A stretch of DNA of 64,000 nt from Chloroflexi bacterium UBA5189 (GTDB lineage Bacteria; Chloroflexota; Limnocylindria; Limnocylindrales; CSP1-4), in assembly GCA_002413045.1 (NCBI GenBank), contig DHWF01000012.1, positions 742 through 64,741 of the forward strand. Direction: 5' to 3'. Positions 25,228 through 33,382 of this stretch are shown here, piece by piece. Under the pieces are notes generated by a model, which searched no databases, had not been told where the DNA came from, and worked only from the letters and a program-made list of their open reading frames with translations. Made by a program: the position numbers and the translations under genes. Position 1 is the first letter of the stretch, and each line of letters opens with the position of its first letter.

Positions 25228-26208
25228 TCAGACCTTCCCGACGAGCTCCTTCGCCACGAGGTCGATCATGTCGCTATCGCGGGGGAGGAGGTCCTGGAGC
25301 ATGATCCGCTCGATCCCGGCCTCCGCGTAGCGCCGGACCATCGCGCGGGCCTCGTCCGGCGTCCCGATGATCCAGCGGCTCCGGCGCTTGTCCAGGTACT
25401 CCCGGGCGTCGCCGGATCCGCCGACGGTCACGAGCAGATCCGCCGCCCGCCGCTCCACCTCGGCGTCCGTCGCGCCGACGAGCACGCCGACCATCGCCGA
25501 GCGGGTGAGTGAATTCGGATCGCGGCCGATCGCGGCGCACGCCGCGTCGAGCTGCGCCTCCTTCTCCCGCGCGATGTCCGGCGTCGAGGACGACAGGTTG
25601 AACTCGTCGGAGTAGCGAGCGGCCATCCGGAAGCCCCGTGGCGAACCCTCGCTCCCGGTGATAATCCGCGGCCGCGTCCGCCCGTTCCGCCCGATCGGCC
25701 GGCCGGCGCGCTGGACGGGCCCCGCCACGAGCGCGCCGCCGCGCACGGCGACCTGGTGCCCATCGAATGTCCAGCCCGGCGCCTCCTCCCACAGCCCGTG
25801 GAGCAGCGCGAGCTGGTCCTCCATGAGGTTGGCCCGCTCTTCGATCGAGGGGAACGGCAGCCCCAGCGGCTCGTGGTCGGCCTCGTTCCAGCCGGCCCCC
25901 ACGCCAACCTCGATGCGCCCGCCGCTCATCTGGTCGACGGTCGTGACCAGCTTCACGAAGTTGCCCGGGTGCCGGAACGTGACCGGGCTGACCAGCGTGC
26001 CCAGCCCGATCGTCGACGTCTCGCGGGCGAGGCCGGCAAGGATCGCCCAGGCGTCGGTCGTCGGCTGGCCGCTGTCGCCCGGGAAGGACGCGTAGTGGTC
26101 GCTCCGGAACAGCGTCTCGAAGCCGCCCGCCTCTGCGCGGCGTGCGATCGACAGCTGGTCCTCGTAGGAGAGCCCCTGCTGGGCCTCGATCATCAGCGCG
26201 AAGCGCAT
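25228..26208 (-). CDS. LLM-class F420-dependent oxidoreductase
   Basis: A 326-residue luciferase-like (bacterial luciferase superfamily) TIM barrel. Typical segments are RRAEAGGFETLFRSDHY, the TIGLGTLVSPVTFRHPG strand, DQMSGGRIEVGVGAGWNEADH and a C-terminal TPDEARAMVRRYAEAG. It should use F420 or FMN to oxidise or reduce a small substrate that cannot be named. The start is the ATG at 26206-26208, preceded by GGAGG 7 nt upstream. It is convergent with the SIS gene and divergent from the MarR gene, whose product could also control it. Confidence 0.87.
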   Translation of the reverse strand: MRFALMIEAQQGLSYEDQLSIARRAEAGGFETLFRSDHYASFPGDSGQPTTDAWAILAGLARETSTIGLGTLVSPVTFRHPGNFVKLVTTVDQMSGGRIEVGVGAGWNEADHEPLGLPFPSIEERANLMEDQLALLHGLWEEAPGWTFDGHQVAVRGGALVAGPVQRAGRPIGRNGRTRPRIITGSEGSPRGFRMAARYSDEFNLSSSTPDIAREKEAQLDAACAAIGRDPNSLTRSAMVGVLVGATDAEVERRAADLLVTVGGSGDAREYLDKRRSRWIIGTPDEARAMVRRYAEAGIERIMLQDLLPRDSDMIDLVAKELVGKV

Positions 26209-26244
26209 CGATTTGCCTCCGGCCGGCGCCGCCGAACCTTGATG

Positions 26245-26273
26245 TTGACGAAATCATTCATGTCGGTAGAATG
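26245..26273 (+). promoter_or_regulatory. Promoter with an embedded inverted repeat before the marR-like gene
   Basis: TTGACG (26245-26250), a 16-bp spacer and TAGAAT (26267-26272). CATTC (26255-26259) and GAATG (26269-26273) form an inverted repeat with a 9-bp centre spanning the spacer and the -10 box, a plausible site for MarR autorepression. The expected transcript would start only 3-5 nt before the ATG at 26283. Confidence 0.6.
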
Positions 26274-26282
26274 CTTCATGAT

Positions 26283-26783
26283 ATGCGAAATACTGTTAAC
26301 GCCACCGACCCCACGGACGTCGACGCCATCCTGACAGAAGTCGCCGGATGGATGGCCGACCTGCGCTGCGCGTCGATGGGTCGCCTCGTCCAGGGCCACG
26401 TGAGCCTGACCCAGATGCACGTGCTGTGGCTGCTCCAGCACCACGGCGAAATGTCGATGGGCCGGCTCGCCGAGCTCCTGGACGTCTCGATGTCAAACGC
26501 CACCGGGCTCATCGACCGGATGGAGGAGCACGGTCTCATCGAGCGCGTCCGCGTGCCCGACGACCGTCGCATCGTGCTCGTCCGGCCGGCGGATGCCGGT
26601 CTTCGCGCCGTCTCCGAGACGGAGACAACCAAGCGCGAGCGGATGCGTGCCGTGCTCGGCCGTCTCCCCGCCACCGAGCAACCCATCGTCCTCGCCGCGT
26701 TGCGCAGCCTTCGGCGCGCGCTCTCGGCAGAGGCAGGTGAGGATCTCGTTCACGAGCACCATTTCGCCGAATCGGCGAGCTGA
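26283..26783 (+). CDS. MarR-family transcriptional regulator
   Basis: A 166-residue winged-helix repressor: SLTQMHVLWLLQHHGEMSMG, then the recognition helix region LAELLDVSMSNATGLIDRME and the wing RVRVPDDRRIVLVRP. The ATG at 26283 is preferred because the -10 box ends 10 nt before it; an ATG at 26271 overlaps that box and is less likely. It is followed 62 nt later by a drug-export MFS gene, so it probably represses that exporter and itself in response to a toxic ligand. Confidence 0.85.
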   Translation: MRNTVNATDPTDVDAILTEVAGWMADLRCASMGRLVQGHVSLTQMHVLWLLQHHGEMSMGRLAELLDVSMSNATGLIDRMEEHGLIERVRVPDDRRIVLVRPADAGLRAVSETETTKRERMRAVLGRLPATEQPIVLAALRSLRRALSAEAGEDLVHEHHFAESAS

Positions 26784-26845
26784 CCAAAGGCCAGCGTCCA
26801 CCGGCCACCCACGGCCCAATGCCCCCAGCAGTCGAAGGAAGTGCA

Positions 26846-28519
26846 ATGGAATCGTTCCCGGCAGAAGCCACCAAGACACCATCGATCGACGAGGATCCCG
26901 CGCTCGGCCTGAGTCAGCGCACGAAGTTCGAGATCCTCGGGGCGATCATGCTCGGGCTGTTCCTCGGAGCGCTCGACCAGACGATCGTCGGTCCAGTGCT
27001 TCCGACCATCGTCACGCAGCTGCACGGCGCCGACCTGTACACCTGGGTCGTCACGGTGTACCTGCTGACCAGCACCGTATCGGTGCCGATCTACGGCAAG
27101 CTGTCGGACCTGTACGGTCGCAAGCAGCTCCTCGTCGGCGGCATCGTCCTGTTCCTGATCGGCTCGGCGCTGTCCGGGCTCAGCCAGGAGATGTGGCAGC
27201 TGATCCTGTTCCGCGGCATCCAGGGCCTTGGCGCCGGCGCGCTGTTCCCGATCTCGCTGGCGGTGATCGGTGACCTGTTCTCACCCGCCGAGCGCGGCAA
27301 GTACCAGGGCCTGTTCGGTCTCGTCTTCGGTGTCTCGTTCATCATCGGGCCGCTCCTCGGCGGCTTCCTGACGACCACCTTCTCGTGGCACTGGATCTTC
27401 TACGTCAACATCCCGGTTGGCCTGGTTGCCCTGTTCGTGATCGGACGGCTGCTGCCCAACATTCACCACGCGCCAAAAGACGCGCGCATCGACTGGCTCG
27501 GCGTCGCAACACTGGTGCTCGGCCTCGTGCCGATCCTGATCGGCTTCACCCAGGCCGAGACCCTCGCCTTCACGGATCCGAACGTCTGGGCCTGGATGCT
27601 CGCGGGTGCGGTCTTCCTCGTGATCTTCGTGATCATCGAGGGTCGGGTCGCCCAGCCGATCATTCCGCTCCACCTATTCCGGAACAGGACGTTCTCGGCA
27701 TCGATGGTCTCGATCTTCTTCGCGACGTTCGGCTTCGGCGCGTCGATCATCTTCCTGCCGCTGTACTTCCAGGTCGTCGAAGGCGCCGACCCGACCACGT
27801 CGGGGCTGAAGCTCTTCCCGTTCCTCATCGGGCTGATCGGTTCGTCGATCGGTTCGGGCTTCATCGTCAGCCGGACCGGGCGGTACAAGGCGATCGTCGT
27901 CGGCGGCCTGGTGATCCTGACGATCGGCCTCGCGCTGATGACCCAGCTCCGCTACACCACGGACGACGTCGTGCTGTGGGCGTGGATGTTCGTCGCCGGC
28001 CTCGGCGTCGGCCCGACGTTCGCGGTCTTCACGATCATCGTCCAGAACTCCGTGGACTTCCACGAGATGGGCACGGCGACCAGCGACCTGACGCTGTTCC
28101 GGCAGATCGGGACCACGGTCGGCATCGCCATGGCGTTCACCCTGTTCCGGGACAACCTGACATGGAGCCTGCTCCATGACCGGATCATCGCGGCTGGGGC
28201 GCCGGCGGCACTCGTGCCGGCGACGCCTCCGGCGGGGTTCGACCTGGGTGCCCTGACCTCTGTCGGCAACACGTCGAGTCCACTTGCCTTCCTGAGTCAG
28301 CTGCCGGCCGCAGCGCAGCAGATCTTCCTGAACGGCTTCCACGATGCCTTCACCCTGTCGATCTCGAACAGCATGTGGCTGGGCGTCGGAGCGGCTGCCG
28401 TAGCCGTGCTCGGCGCCCTGGCGCTCAAGGAGATCCCGCTCCGCAAGACCGCGAGCCCCGGTGCGCAGCGCATGGCGGACGCTCGCGCGGATGCCAATCG
28501 GTTGCCGGCCGTCGACTGA
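26846..28519 (+). CDS. DHA2-family (EmrB/QacA-type) drug:proton antiporter
   Basis: 557 residues with about 14 membrane helices. Visible signatures are LDQTIVGPVLPTI in helix 1, motif A (GKLSDLYGRKQL), the motif B region LILFRGIQGLGAGALFP and the antiporter motif C region GLVFGVSFIIGPLLGG. The start is the ATG at 26846, with GGAAG 6 nt upstream; another ATG 27 nt earlier lacks such a site. It should expel hydrophobic drugs. It belongs with the MarR gene and is followed by a strong terminator. Confidence 0.9.
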   Translation: MESFPAEATKTPSIDEDPALGLSQRTKFEILGAIMLGLFLGALDQTIVGPVLPTIVTQLHGADLYTWVVTVYLLTSTVSVPIYGKLSDLYGRKQLLVGGIVLFLIGSALSGLSQEMWQLILFRGIQGLGAGALFPISLAVIGDLFSPAERGKYQGLFGLVFGVSFIIGPLLGGFLTTTFSWHWIFYVNIPVGLVALFVIGRLLPNIHHAPKDARIDWLGVATLVLGLVPILIGFTQAETLAFTDPNVWAWMLAGAVFLVIFVIIEGRVAQPIIPLHLFRNRTFSASMVSIFFATFGFGASIIFLPLYFQVVEGADPTTSGLKLFPFLIGLIGSSIGSGFIVSRTGRYKAIVVGGLVILTIGLALMTQLRYTTDDVVLWAWMFVAGLGVGPTFAVFTIIVQNSVDFHEMGTATSDLTLFRQIGTTVGIAMAFTLFRDNLTWSLLHDRIIAAGAPAALVPATPPAGFDLGALTSVGNTSSPLAFLSQLPAAAQQIFLNGFHDAFTLSISNSMWLGVGAAAVAVLGALALKEIPLRKTASPGAQRMADARADANRLPAVD

Positions 28520-28540
28520 CGGATACCCTTCCCTGCACAC

Positions 28541-28582
28541 GACCCCGGCGCGGACCAACCGCCCGGGGTCGTTTTCGTCTTT
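28541..28582 (+). terminator. Rho-independent terminator after the MFS gene
   Basis: A perfect 8-bp stem GACCCCGG/CCGGGGTC (28541-28548 and 28563-28570) with a 14-nt loop, followed by GTTTTCGTCTTT. Confidence 0.8.
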
Positions 28583-28594
28583 GCGACTAGGATC

Positions 28595-28602
28595 GGGGCG
28601 TG
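28595..28602 (+). promoter_or_regulatory. Leaderless start of the Rieske gene
   Basis: The segment TAGGATCGGGGCGTG places TAGGAT 6 nt before the GTG at 28600-28602; the box itself begins at about 28588. The same TAGGATCG arrangement precedes the genes at 19092 and 53378. Confidence 0.45.
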
Positions 28603-29088
28603 ATCTCGACCCCGATCGTCGCTCCCATCCCACGCGGCCTGACCGCGATCGGCGCGGGTGCGGCCGCATTCGTGTCGGCCCTGCCGGCAGCCGACCTCGC
28701 ACCGGGCGCGATGCGTCGGGTCACGTTCGGTGACCTCGACGTCCTGTTCGCCTATACGTCGAACGGGATCGTTGCCGTCGACGATCGATGCCCGCACATG
28801 GCGGCGCCCCTGTCGATCGGGTCGCTGGACGACTGTGTCGTCAACTGCCCGCTCCACGACGGGCGGTTCGACCTGGCGACGGGCGAGGTCGCCCGGATGC
28901 CCACGACCGGTGGGCTGCTCCCGGACGGCACCTACGTCCCGGTCTGGACCCCGGAGGGCAAGGATCCCAAGCCCGATCCGCCGGGCTTGAAGGCGGAGGC
29001 TCGCCGGCTAACCCGCGTCCGGAGGTTCCGGTACTACCCGGTGCGGATCAGCGGCGGCATGATCGAGGTGGCGATCCCGGCCGGCTGA
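28600..29088 (+). CDS. Rieske [2Fe-2S] protein
   Basis: 162 residues. After a 35-residue N-terminal extension comes a Rieske fold with cluster ligands Cys-x-His in CPHMAAPLSIG and Cys-x2-His in CPLHDGRFDLATG, as in dioxygenase ferredoxins and Rieske oxygenases. About 50 residues follow the second motif, longer than a minimal ferredoxin, with a proline-rich stretch (KDPKPDPPGLKAEA). No partner oxygenase or reductase is next to it, so its electron donor and acceptor are unknown. Its stop directly abuts that of the convergent LOG gene. Confidence 0.85.
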   Translation: MISTPIVAPIPRGLTAIGAGAAAFVSALPAADLAPGAMRRVTFGDLDVLFAYTSNGIVAVDDRCPHMAAPLSIGSLDDCVVNCPLHDGRFDLATGEVARMPTTGGLLPDGTYVPVWTPEGKDPKPDPPGLKAEARRLTRVRRFRYYPVRISGGMIEVAIPAG

Positions 29089-29922
29089 TCAGGCCTCGCC
29101 GGCCGCCTCCATGCGCCGGCGCGAGCCTTCCTTGACGAGCCGGACGGCCTCCGCCGGATCGTCGGTGATCGTCACGAGGTCGACGTCGTCGGCCGCGATC
29201 ATCCCCTGCTCGAGCAGCGTCTTCCGGATGTAGTCGACCAGCCCGCCGAAGAACTCGCTGCCGACCAGGACCACAGGAAAGTGCCGGATCTTGCCGGTCT
29301 GGATGAGTGTCAGCGCCTCGAACAGCTCGTCCATCGTGCCGAAGCCGCCGGGCAGGATCACGAAGCCGTCCGCGTACTTCACGAACATGACTTTGCGGGC
29401 GAAGAAGTACCGAAACTCCACGCCGAGGTCGACGTACGGGTTGATGTCCTGCTCGTGGGGCAGCTCGACGTTGCAGCCGATCGACAGGCCGCCGCCCTCC
29501 TGGCAGCCGCGGTTGGCCGCCTCCATCACCCCGGGCCCGCCGCCGGTGATCACGGCGTAGCCCTCGCGCGCGAGCAGGCGACCGATCTCGCGCGCCTGGT
29601 CGTACGCGGGCGAGCCTTCGTGCACGCGCGCCGAGCCGAAGACGGTGATCGCCGGCCCGATCTCCGCCATCGCATCGAAGCCCTCGACGAACTCGCTCAT
29701 GATCCGGAGCGCCCGCCACGGATCCGTGTCGAGGAAGGCCGGCCGCTCGGTGCGCTCGAGGAGCTTGCGATCCTCCGTCATCGTCGGGTCGCCGGGCATC
29801 TTCTTGCCGATGTCGCGGCCCATCACCGTCCGCCCGGAGCGCCGGTGCTCGCCGATCGGCTCGCCAGTGGCGTCGGGCTTGGCGGCCTTCCCGCGCTGTG
29901 GTCCGCCGCCTCGCTCCGGCAT
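29089..29922 (-). CDS. LOG-family protein (TIGR00730 Rossmann fold)
   Basis: 277 residues. The core (from about residue 80) has the nucleotide-binding signature GGGPGVMEAANRG and the PGGFGTMDE motif of cytokinin-riboside 5'-monophosphate phosphoribohydrolases, also annotated as lysine decarboxylase-like. The enzyme likely cleaves nucleoside monophosphates to base and ribose-5-phosphate. The N-terminal 75 residues are basic and unconserved in appearance. The ATG at 29920-29922 has GAGGAGG upstream. Confidence 0.88.
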   Translation of the reverse strand: MPERGGGPQRGKAAKPDATGEPIGEHRRSGRTVMGRDIGKKMPGDPTMTEDRKLLERTERPAFLDTDPWRALRIMSEFVEGFDAMAEIGPAITVFGSARVHEGSPAYDQAREIGRLLAREGYAVITGGGPGVMEAANRGCQEGGGLSIGCNVELPHEQDINPYVDLGVEFRYFFARKVMFVKYADGFVILPGGFGTMDELFEALTLIQTGKIRHFPVVLVGSEFFGGLVDYIRKTLLEQGMIAADDVDLVTITDDPAEAVRLVKEGSRRRMEAAGEA

Positions 29923-29975
29923 TCGTCGCCTCCTCGATCAGCGCCTCATCGCGCCCTTCGGCGCATCCTACGACG

Positions 29976-30167
29976 GTGCGCGATCGAACTCGCTGGACCA
30001 TTGCTGTCGTCGTCGGCCTCGTGGGACTCGTCTGGATCCTCCAGGGCCTCGGCGTCCCGATCGGCGGCAGCTTCATGGTCGGCAACATGTTCTGGGCGTA
30101 TGCCGGCGGCGCGCTGCTGATCGGCGCCTTCGTGTATGCCGCCTGGCCGCGGCTGCGCCAGCGCTGA
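29976..30167 (+). CDS. Small two-helix membrane protein
   Basis: 63 residues from the GTG at 29976. A basic start (VRDRTRW) leads to a helix (TIAVVVGLVGLVWILQGLGV), a short loop (PIGGSFMVGN) and a second helix (MFWAYAGGALLIGAFVYAAW), ending in basic residues. Such proteins are common beside bacterial envelope genes and have no known role. An in-frame ATG at 29898 is rejected because it would overlap the start of the divergent LOG gene. Confidence 0.6.
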   Translation: MRDRTRWTIAVVVGLVGLVWILQGLGVPIGGSFMVGNMFWAYAGGALLIGAFVYAAWPRLRQR

Positions 30168-30481
30168 CACCGAGGCCGCGGGGGGCGCGGTTGCAAGCTC
30201 GTGCGTGCGCGAGCGTCGGCGAGGCAACCGTCTCGCCGAACTTGCCGACGATGATCGCCAGGCGATCTTTTCCAAGGGTTCGCGGGCCATTTGACCTTTC
30301 ACGCGCCAGATCGACCGCGAGGAGGTACTCGCCCACGCACGAACCGAGGTCCGCCCGGGCGCTGGATTGCGGCTCGACCGCATCGGCAATCCCAAATGCC
30401 GACCGAAGTGCCAGAAATGATCGCGGCGCCATCATCGATCGTGCTTTCGATGCCAGGCCGGTACCCGCGCGCCGGTCCGAA
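30168..30481. other. Intergenic stretch without a convincing gene
   Basis: About 310 bp between the small membrane protein and the convergent nitroreductase-like gene. A minus-strand frame runs through part of it (for example GKDRLAIIVGKFGE), but it has no plausible start and runs into both neighbours, so it is at best a decayed remnant. No tRNA, terminator or repeat was recognised. Confidence 0.4.
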
Positions 30482-30958
30482 CTAGGCCGTCCTGCTCGGG
30501 TCCCTCGGTTCGAGGACGACAATCGCCGTCTCCGTCGCACGGTTCTCGACGAACGGCTTGTTGCCGGGGAATAGCGCCCACAGCCGGTCGCGCTCCTCGC
30601 CGACCGCAGCTCGTGCCCGAACCTTCAGCGTTTGGCCCTTGAGCTCGATGGTCGCGTCTGGGTGCGCCTGCAGGTTCACCCACCACGCGGGGTTGCCCTC
30701 CATCCAGCCGTTCATGGCAACGGTCACGATGTTCGGGCCGTCCTCGTGGTAGCCCAGGATCGCGATCCGCTCCTTGCCGGACTTGCGCCCGATCGTATGG
30801 AGCCGGAACGTCCCCCACTTCTCCGGAGTCGCGCGCCACAGCCCGCGCCGACCGCCGCTCCAGCGAAATATCGCCCGGTGCACCGCCCAGGCGATCCGGA
30901 TGAACCAATTCGGCGGCATTCTCGGCCGCTTCTGGATCGTGCCGCCGGGGTCGCTCAT
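30482..30958 (-). CDS. Deazaflavin (F420)-dependent nitroreductase family protein
   Basis: 158 residues of the split-barrel DDN family: LHTIGRKSGKERIAILGYHEDGPNIVTVAMNG followed by PAWWVNLQAHPDATIELKG, the segment that binds F420 in this family. Known members reduce quinones or nitro compounds with F420H2. The start is the ATG at 30956-30958; the frame is open for 190 further codons but only inside the next gene. It lies 10 nt after the DUF1992 gene and is probably cotranscribed with it. Confidence 0.87.
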   Translation of the reverse strand: MSDPGGTIQKRPRMPPNWFIRIAWAVHRAIFRWSGGRRGLWRATPEKWGTFRLHTIGRKSGKERIAILGYHEDGPNIVTVAMNGWMEGNPAWWVNLQAHPDATIELKGQTLKVRARAAVGEERDRLWALFPGNKPFVENRATETAIVVLEPRDPSRTA

Positions 30959-30968
30959 GGGTCGTCCG

Positions 30969-31457
30969 CTATCGACCCGCGAGCTCGTCATATCGAGCGA
31001 GCTCGTCGGCGAGGGCGAGTCGTCGGCGGTGCTGGCCGGTCGTGGGCGCCTCAGCGTTGACCCGTGCGATGGACGCGTTGACCTCGGTGACAAGGCGCTC
31101 CAACGCGAGCCGGTCCCGGCGCTGGGCGGATTCAGATGGAGCCGGACCGCTCGACGCCCGGGCGAAGATCGCGTCGCGGCGCGCCAGGAGCACGCGCACC
31201 TCCTTGTCCGCCTCGATCCAGGGAGGGGCGAAGCCAGCGTTCCGCAGCACGCGGAACGCGAGGCCCCATTCACCGGCATAGGGGTTCTCGTCGTTCGGCA
31301 GTGGCTTGCCCTGGTGGGGCAGGTTGTCGAACTTGCCCTCGTCGATCGCCTGCCGAATCTGCCGCTCGATGAGCGTCTCCCGTGAGGAGCCCGGCTTTCC
31401 AAGCGGATCGGCGTAGTGGTGCGGCGATTCCCGTTCCTCGTCAGAAGACCTGGACAT
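30969..31457 (-). CDS. DUF1992 (DnaJ homologue C28-like) protein
   Basis: 162 residues. The conserved core is IERQIRQAIDEGKFDNLPHQGKPL followed by NPYAGEWGLAFRVLRNAGFAPPW, the DUF1992 signature shared with eukaryotic DNAJC28, without a J domain. The C-terminal half is a charged helical region. The role is unknown. The ATG at 31455-31457 follows the BNR lipoprotein stop by 36 nt. Cytoplasmic. Confidence 0.85.
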   Translation of the reverse strand: MSRSSDEERESPHHYADPLGKPGSSRETLIERQIRQAIDEGKFDNLPHQGKPLPNDENPYAGEWGLAFRVLRNAGFAPPWIEADKEVRVLLARRDAIFARASSGPAPSESAQRRDRLALERLVTEVNASIARVNAEAPTTGQHRRRLALADELARYDELAGR

Positions 31458-31493
31458 GGCGCCATCCTTGCACGTACGACATCGAAGGAATCG

Positions 31494-32741
31494 CTACTCG
31501 TGGATTGCCTGCCACGTCCGGCCGCCATCGGCACTCAGGGCCAGGACCTGTGGGTTGCCCGAGTTGCCTCCGACCAGGTCGAGGCCGAGCAGCCGTGTCT
31601 CACCGACGAGCGCAATCTGCTGGAAGCTGCCCGCGGGCACGCCGGACGGGTGGACGGCGCGCCACGTGGCGCCACCGTCGGTCGTGACCTCGAGCGTCGA
31701 CGGCACGCCCGATAGTGCGGCGATCCAGCTTGTCGCGCTGAGGAAGGCCATCGAGCCGTTGACGTCGAAAGCCAGGCTCGCCCTATGCGTCCAGGTATGG
31801 CCGCCGTCGGCGGTCGAGTAGACCAGCGTCCTCGGGTTTCCAGATGTGTCGCCGGTCGTGGCCTCATCTGAGCTCGTGAGCGCGAACAGGCCCACGTCGG
31901 AGCCAAGGAACCTCGGTGGACCGAGGGGCAGGTTCTGCACGCCGCCCCACCGTGCCAGCAGACCCGGCAGCGGGACCGCCGCCCATGTCCGCCCGCCGTC
32001 ATGGCTGACCGCCAGGATCGGGTGGTTGATGGGCCCCGCCTCCCCTTGCGCGGCGGCCCAGATCGTCGCATCTCCGCTGACCGAGATGAGCGAGCCCAGC
32101 GAGCCCTGGTCGCCCGCTTCGACGGTCTGGACGGTCGCCCACGTCGCGCCACCGTCATCGCTTCGGAGGATCGTGCTCGCGTTCCGACTGCTCCGGCCGG
32201 CCGACACCATCAGGTAGCCGTGGCGAGCGTCGACGAAGACGAGCGATCTCTCGGTATCGGGGTAGTCGCCGGGAACGGTCGCCGTGTCCCAGGTTCGCCC
32301 GCCGTCGATCGTCCGGTTGACGATCAGATCGACGTGATCGAACGTCGGCCCGTTGCCGCTGTCGACCGAGCCCGGGGTGGCCGTGACCACCCACGCGTGG
32401 GTCGAGTCGAGAACGAAGGTCGGAGACGTCCGATAGGTCGACTCCGGCGGCGGCATCGTGGCGCGGCTCCATGAGGACCCGAGGTCGCTCGAGATGGCGA
32501 GCACATTGGCGCTGACCGTCCAGATGGCGCCTGTCGGCGACACGCCGAGCAAGTCGATCGCCTCCCCGACGGTAGGAACGCTCGTCGGCGCTGGCGCGAG
32601 TGGCGGCACGGTCGGTGCGGCGGAGGGGGAGCTCGGGATCGCGGCGGTGGATGCGCTCGGCGCCGGCGTTGGAGTCAACGTGCATGCGGCGGTGCCAAGC
32701 ACGAGCGCTGCCAGGAGGGTCCCGCTTCGACGACCGATCAT
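31494..32741 (-). CDS. Lipoprotein with BNR/Asp-box beta-propeller repeats
   Basis: 415 residues. The signal peptide ends in LGTAAC (lipobox Cys20), then a Pro/Ser/Ala-rich linker to about residue 58, then a propeller-like domain with repeated Asp-box motifs (SSDLGSSW, TIDGGRTW, SDDGGATW, SHDGGRTW, STADGGHTW, TTDGGATW, SADGGRTW). These are shared with sialidases and the YCF48 photosystem-assembly factor; catalytic sialidase residues were not recognised. It is probably a surface-anchored binding protein. It follows repeat copy 5 by 50 nt and has no repeat at its own 3' end. Confidence 0.8.
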   Translation of the reverse strand: MIGRRSGTLLAALVLGTAACTLTPTPAPSASTAAIPSSPSAAPTVPPLAPAPTSVPTVGEAIDLLGVSPTGAIWTVSANVLAISSDLGSSWSRATMPPPESTYRTSPTFVLDSTHAWVVTATPGSVDSGNGPTFDHVDLIVNRTIDGGRTWDTATVPGDYPDTERSLVFVDARHGYLMVSAGRSSRNASTILRSDDGGATWATVQTVEAGDQGSLGSLISVSGDATIWAAAQGEAGPINHPILAVSHDGGRTWAAVPLPGLLARWGGVQNLPLGPPRFLGSDVGLFALTSSDEATTGDTSGNPRTLVYSTADGGHTWTHRASLAFDVNGSMAFLSATSWIAALSGVPSTLEVTTDGGATWRAVHPSGVPAGSFQQIALVGETRLLGLDLVGGNSGNPQVLALSADGGRTWQAIHE

Positions 32742-32791
32742 TGCGGGGCCCCGACGTGATCGTGATCGACGATGTCGTGCCTCATACCGGC

Positions 32792-32814
32792 TCGCTCAGC
32801 GTGCGGCAATGTCA
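32792..32814 (-). repeat. 23-bp junction repeat, copy 5
   Basis: Plus-strand pattern TCGC-TCAGCGT-N5-AATGTCA, between the stop of the 32886 gene and the start of the BNR lipoprotein gene. Its TGA ends a short open frame running in from the preceding gap. Confidence 0.8.
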
Positions 32815-32885
32815 CGTGGTCGACCAACTGACCGAAGAGCCAGACAATCGCCCTGCCATCTCGAAATCGATCGCCTCCCGTGACA

Positions 32886-33341
32886 CTACCAAGCGTCGAT
32901 ACGGATCGTCGACTTGCCCGGCTCGGACAGCCCGAGCCCGTCGACGTCTGAGTCCCGGCGATAGACATTCGCGAGGAGATGGATGCCGTCCATGGTGGCG
33001 CTGATCGAACAGGCGAGCCCGCTGTTGTCATTGATGTCGCAGGTCGGGGCTCCTACCTGTACCGACGTGTAGCCAGCATCGACGATCGCCTGCTTCACGT
33101 CGTCTCGGAGATCGGTCAGCTCCCCCTCCGCCAGGTAGTACCGGTGGACTTGCGGACAGGTGAAGCACATGTCCAGGCCGACTTTCGTAACCGTCTTTAT
33201 CGCCTCGAATGACGACGGAAGTCGCAGAGCATCGATCGCGGCCACGTAGGGCTTTACATCGCCACAGCCGGCGACGGCAAGGGCGAGCACCATCGCAGCG
33301 CTGGCTTTCCGAGCTAATGACATCGAGCCCATCCGACTCAT
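32886..33341 (-). CDS. Small secreted lipoprotein, cysteine-containing, unknown function
   Basis: 151 residues. The signal peptide ends in LAVAGC (lipobox), followed by a mature domain of about 125 residues with two further cysteine pairs (DMCFTCPQ and TCDINDNSGLAC) that could form disulfides outside the cell. No family recognised. The ATG at 33339-33341 begins 4 nt after the end of repeat copy 6, leaving no room for a Shine-Dalgarno sequence; in-frame ATGs 9 and 18 nt later are possible starts. It is flanked by repeat copies 6 and 5 and runs in the same direction as its neighbours. Confidence 0.65.
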   Translation of the reverse strand: MSRMGSMSLARKASAAMVLALAVAGCGDVKPYVAAIDALRLPSSFEAIKTVTKVGLDMCFTCPQVHRYYLAEGELTDLRDDVKQAIVDAGYTSVQVGAPTCDINDNSGLACSISATMDGIHLLANVYRRDSDVDGLGLSEPGKSTIRIDAW

Positions 33342-33344
33342 AGG

Positions 33345-33367
33345 TCAGTCAGCGTCGCCGAATGTCC
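33345..33367 (-). repeat. 23-bp junction repeat, copy 6
   Basis: Plus-strand pattern TCAG-TCAGCGT-N5-AATGTCC, in the 41-bp gap between the stop of the 33383 gene and the start of the 32886 gene. Confidence 0.8.
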
Positions 33368-33382
33368 TGCGTCACGCTCGTG

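Noticed and set aside
31040..31060. CTCAGCGTTGA inside the DUF1992 gene as another repeat copy
   Set aside because: It lacks the TC two bases upstream of the core and the TGTC at the other end, and is coding sequence.
32740..32885. Short minus-strand open frames in the gap before the BNR lipoprotein
   Set aside because: Only about 15 codons each with no recognisable features; noted as filler around repeat copy 5.
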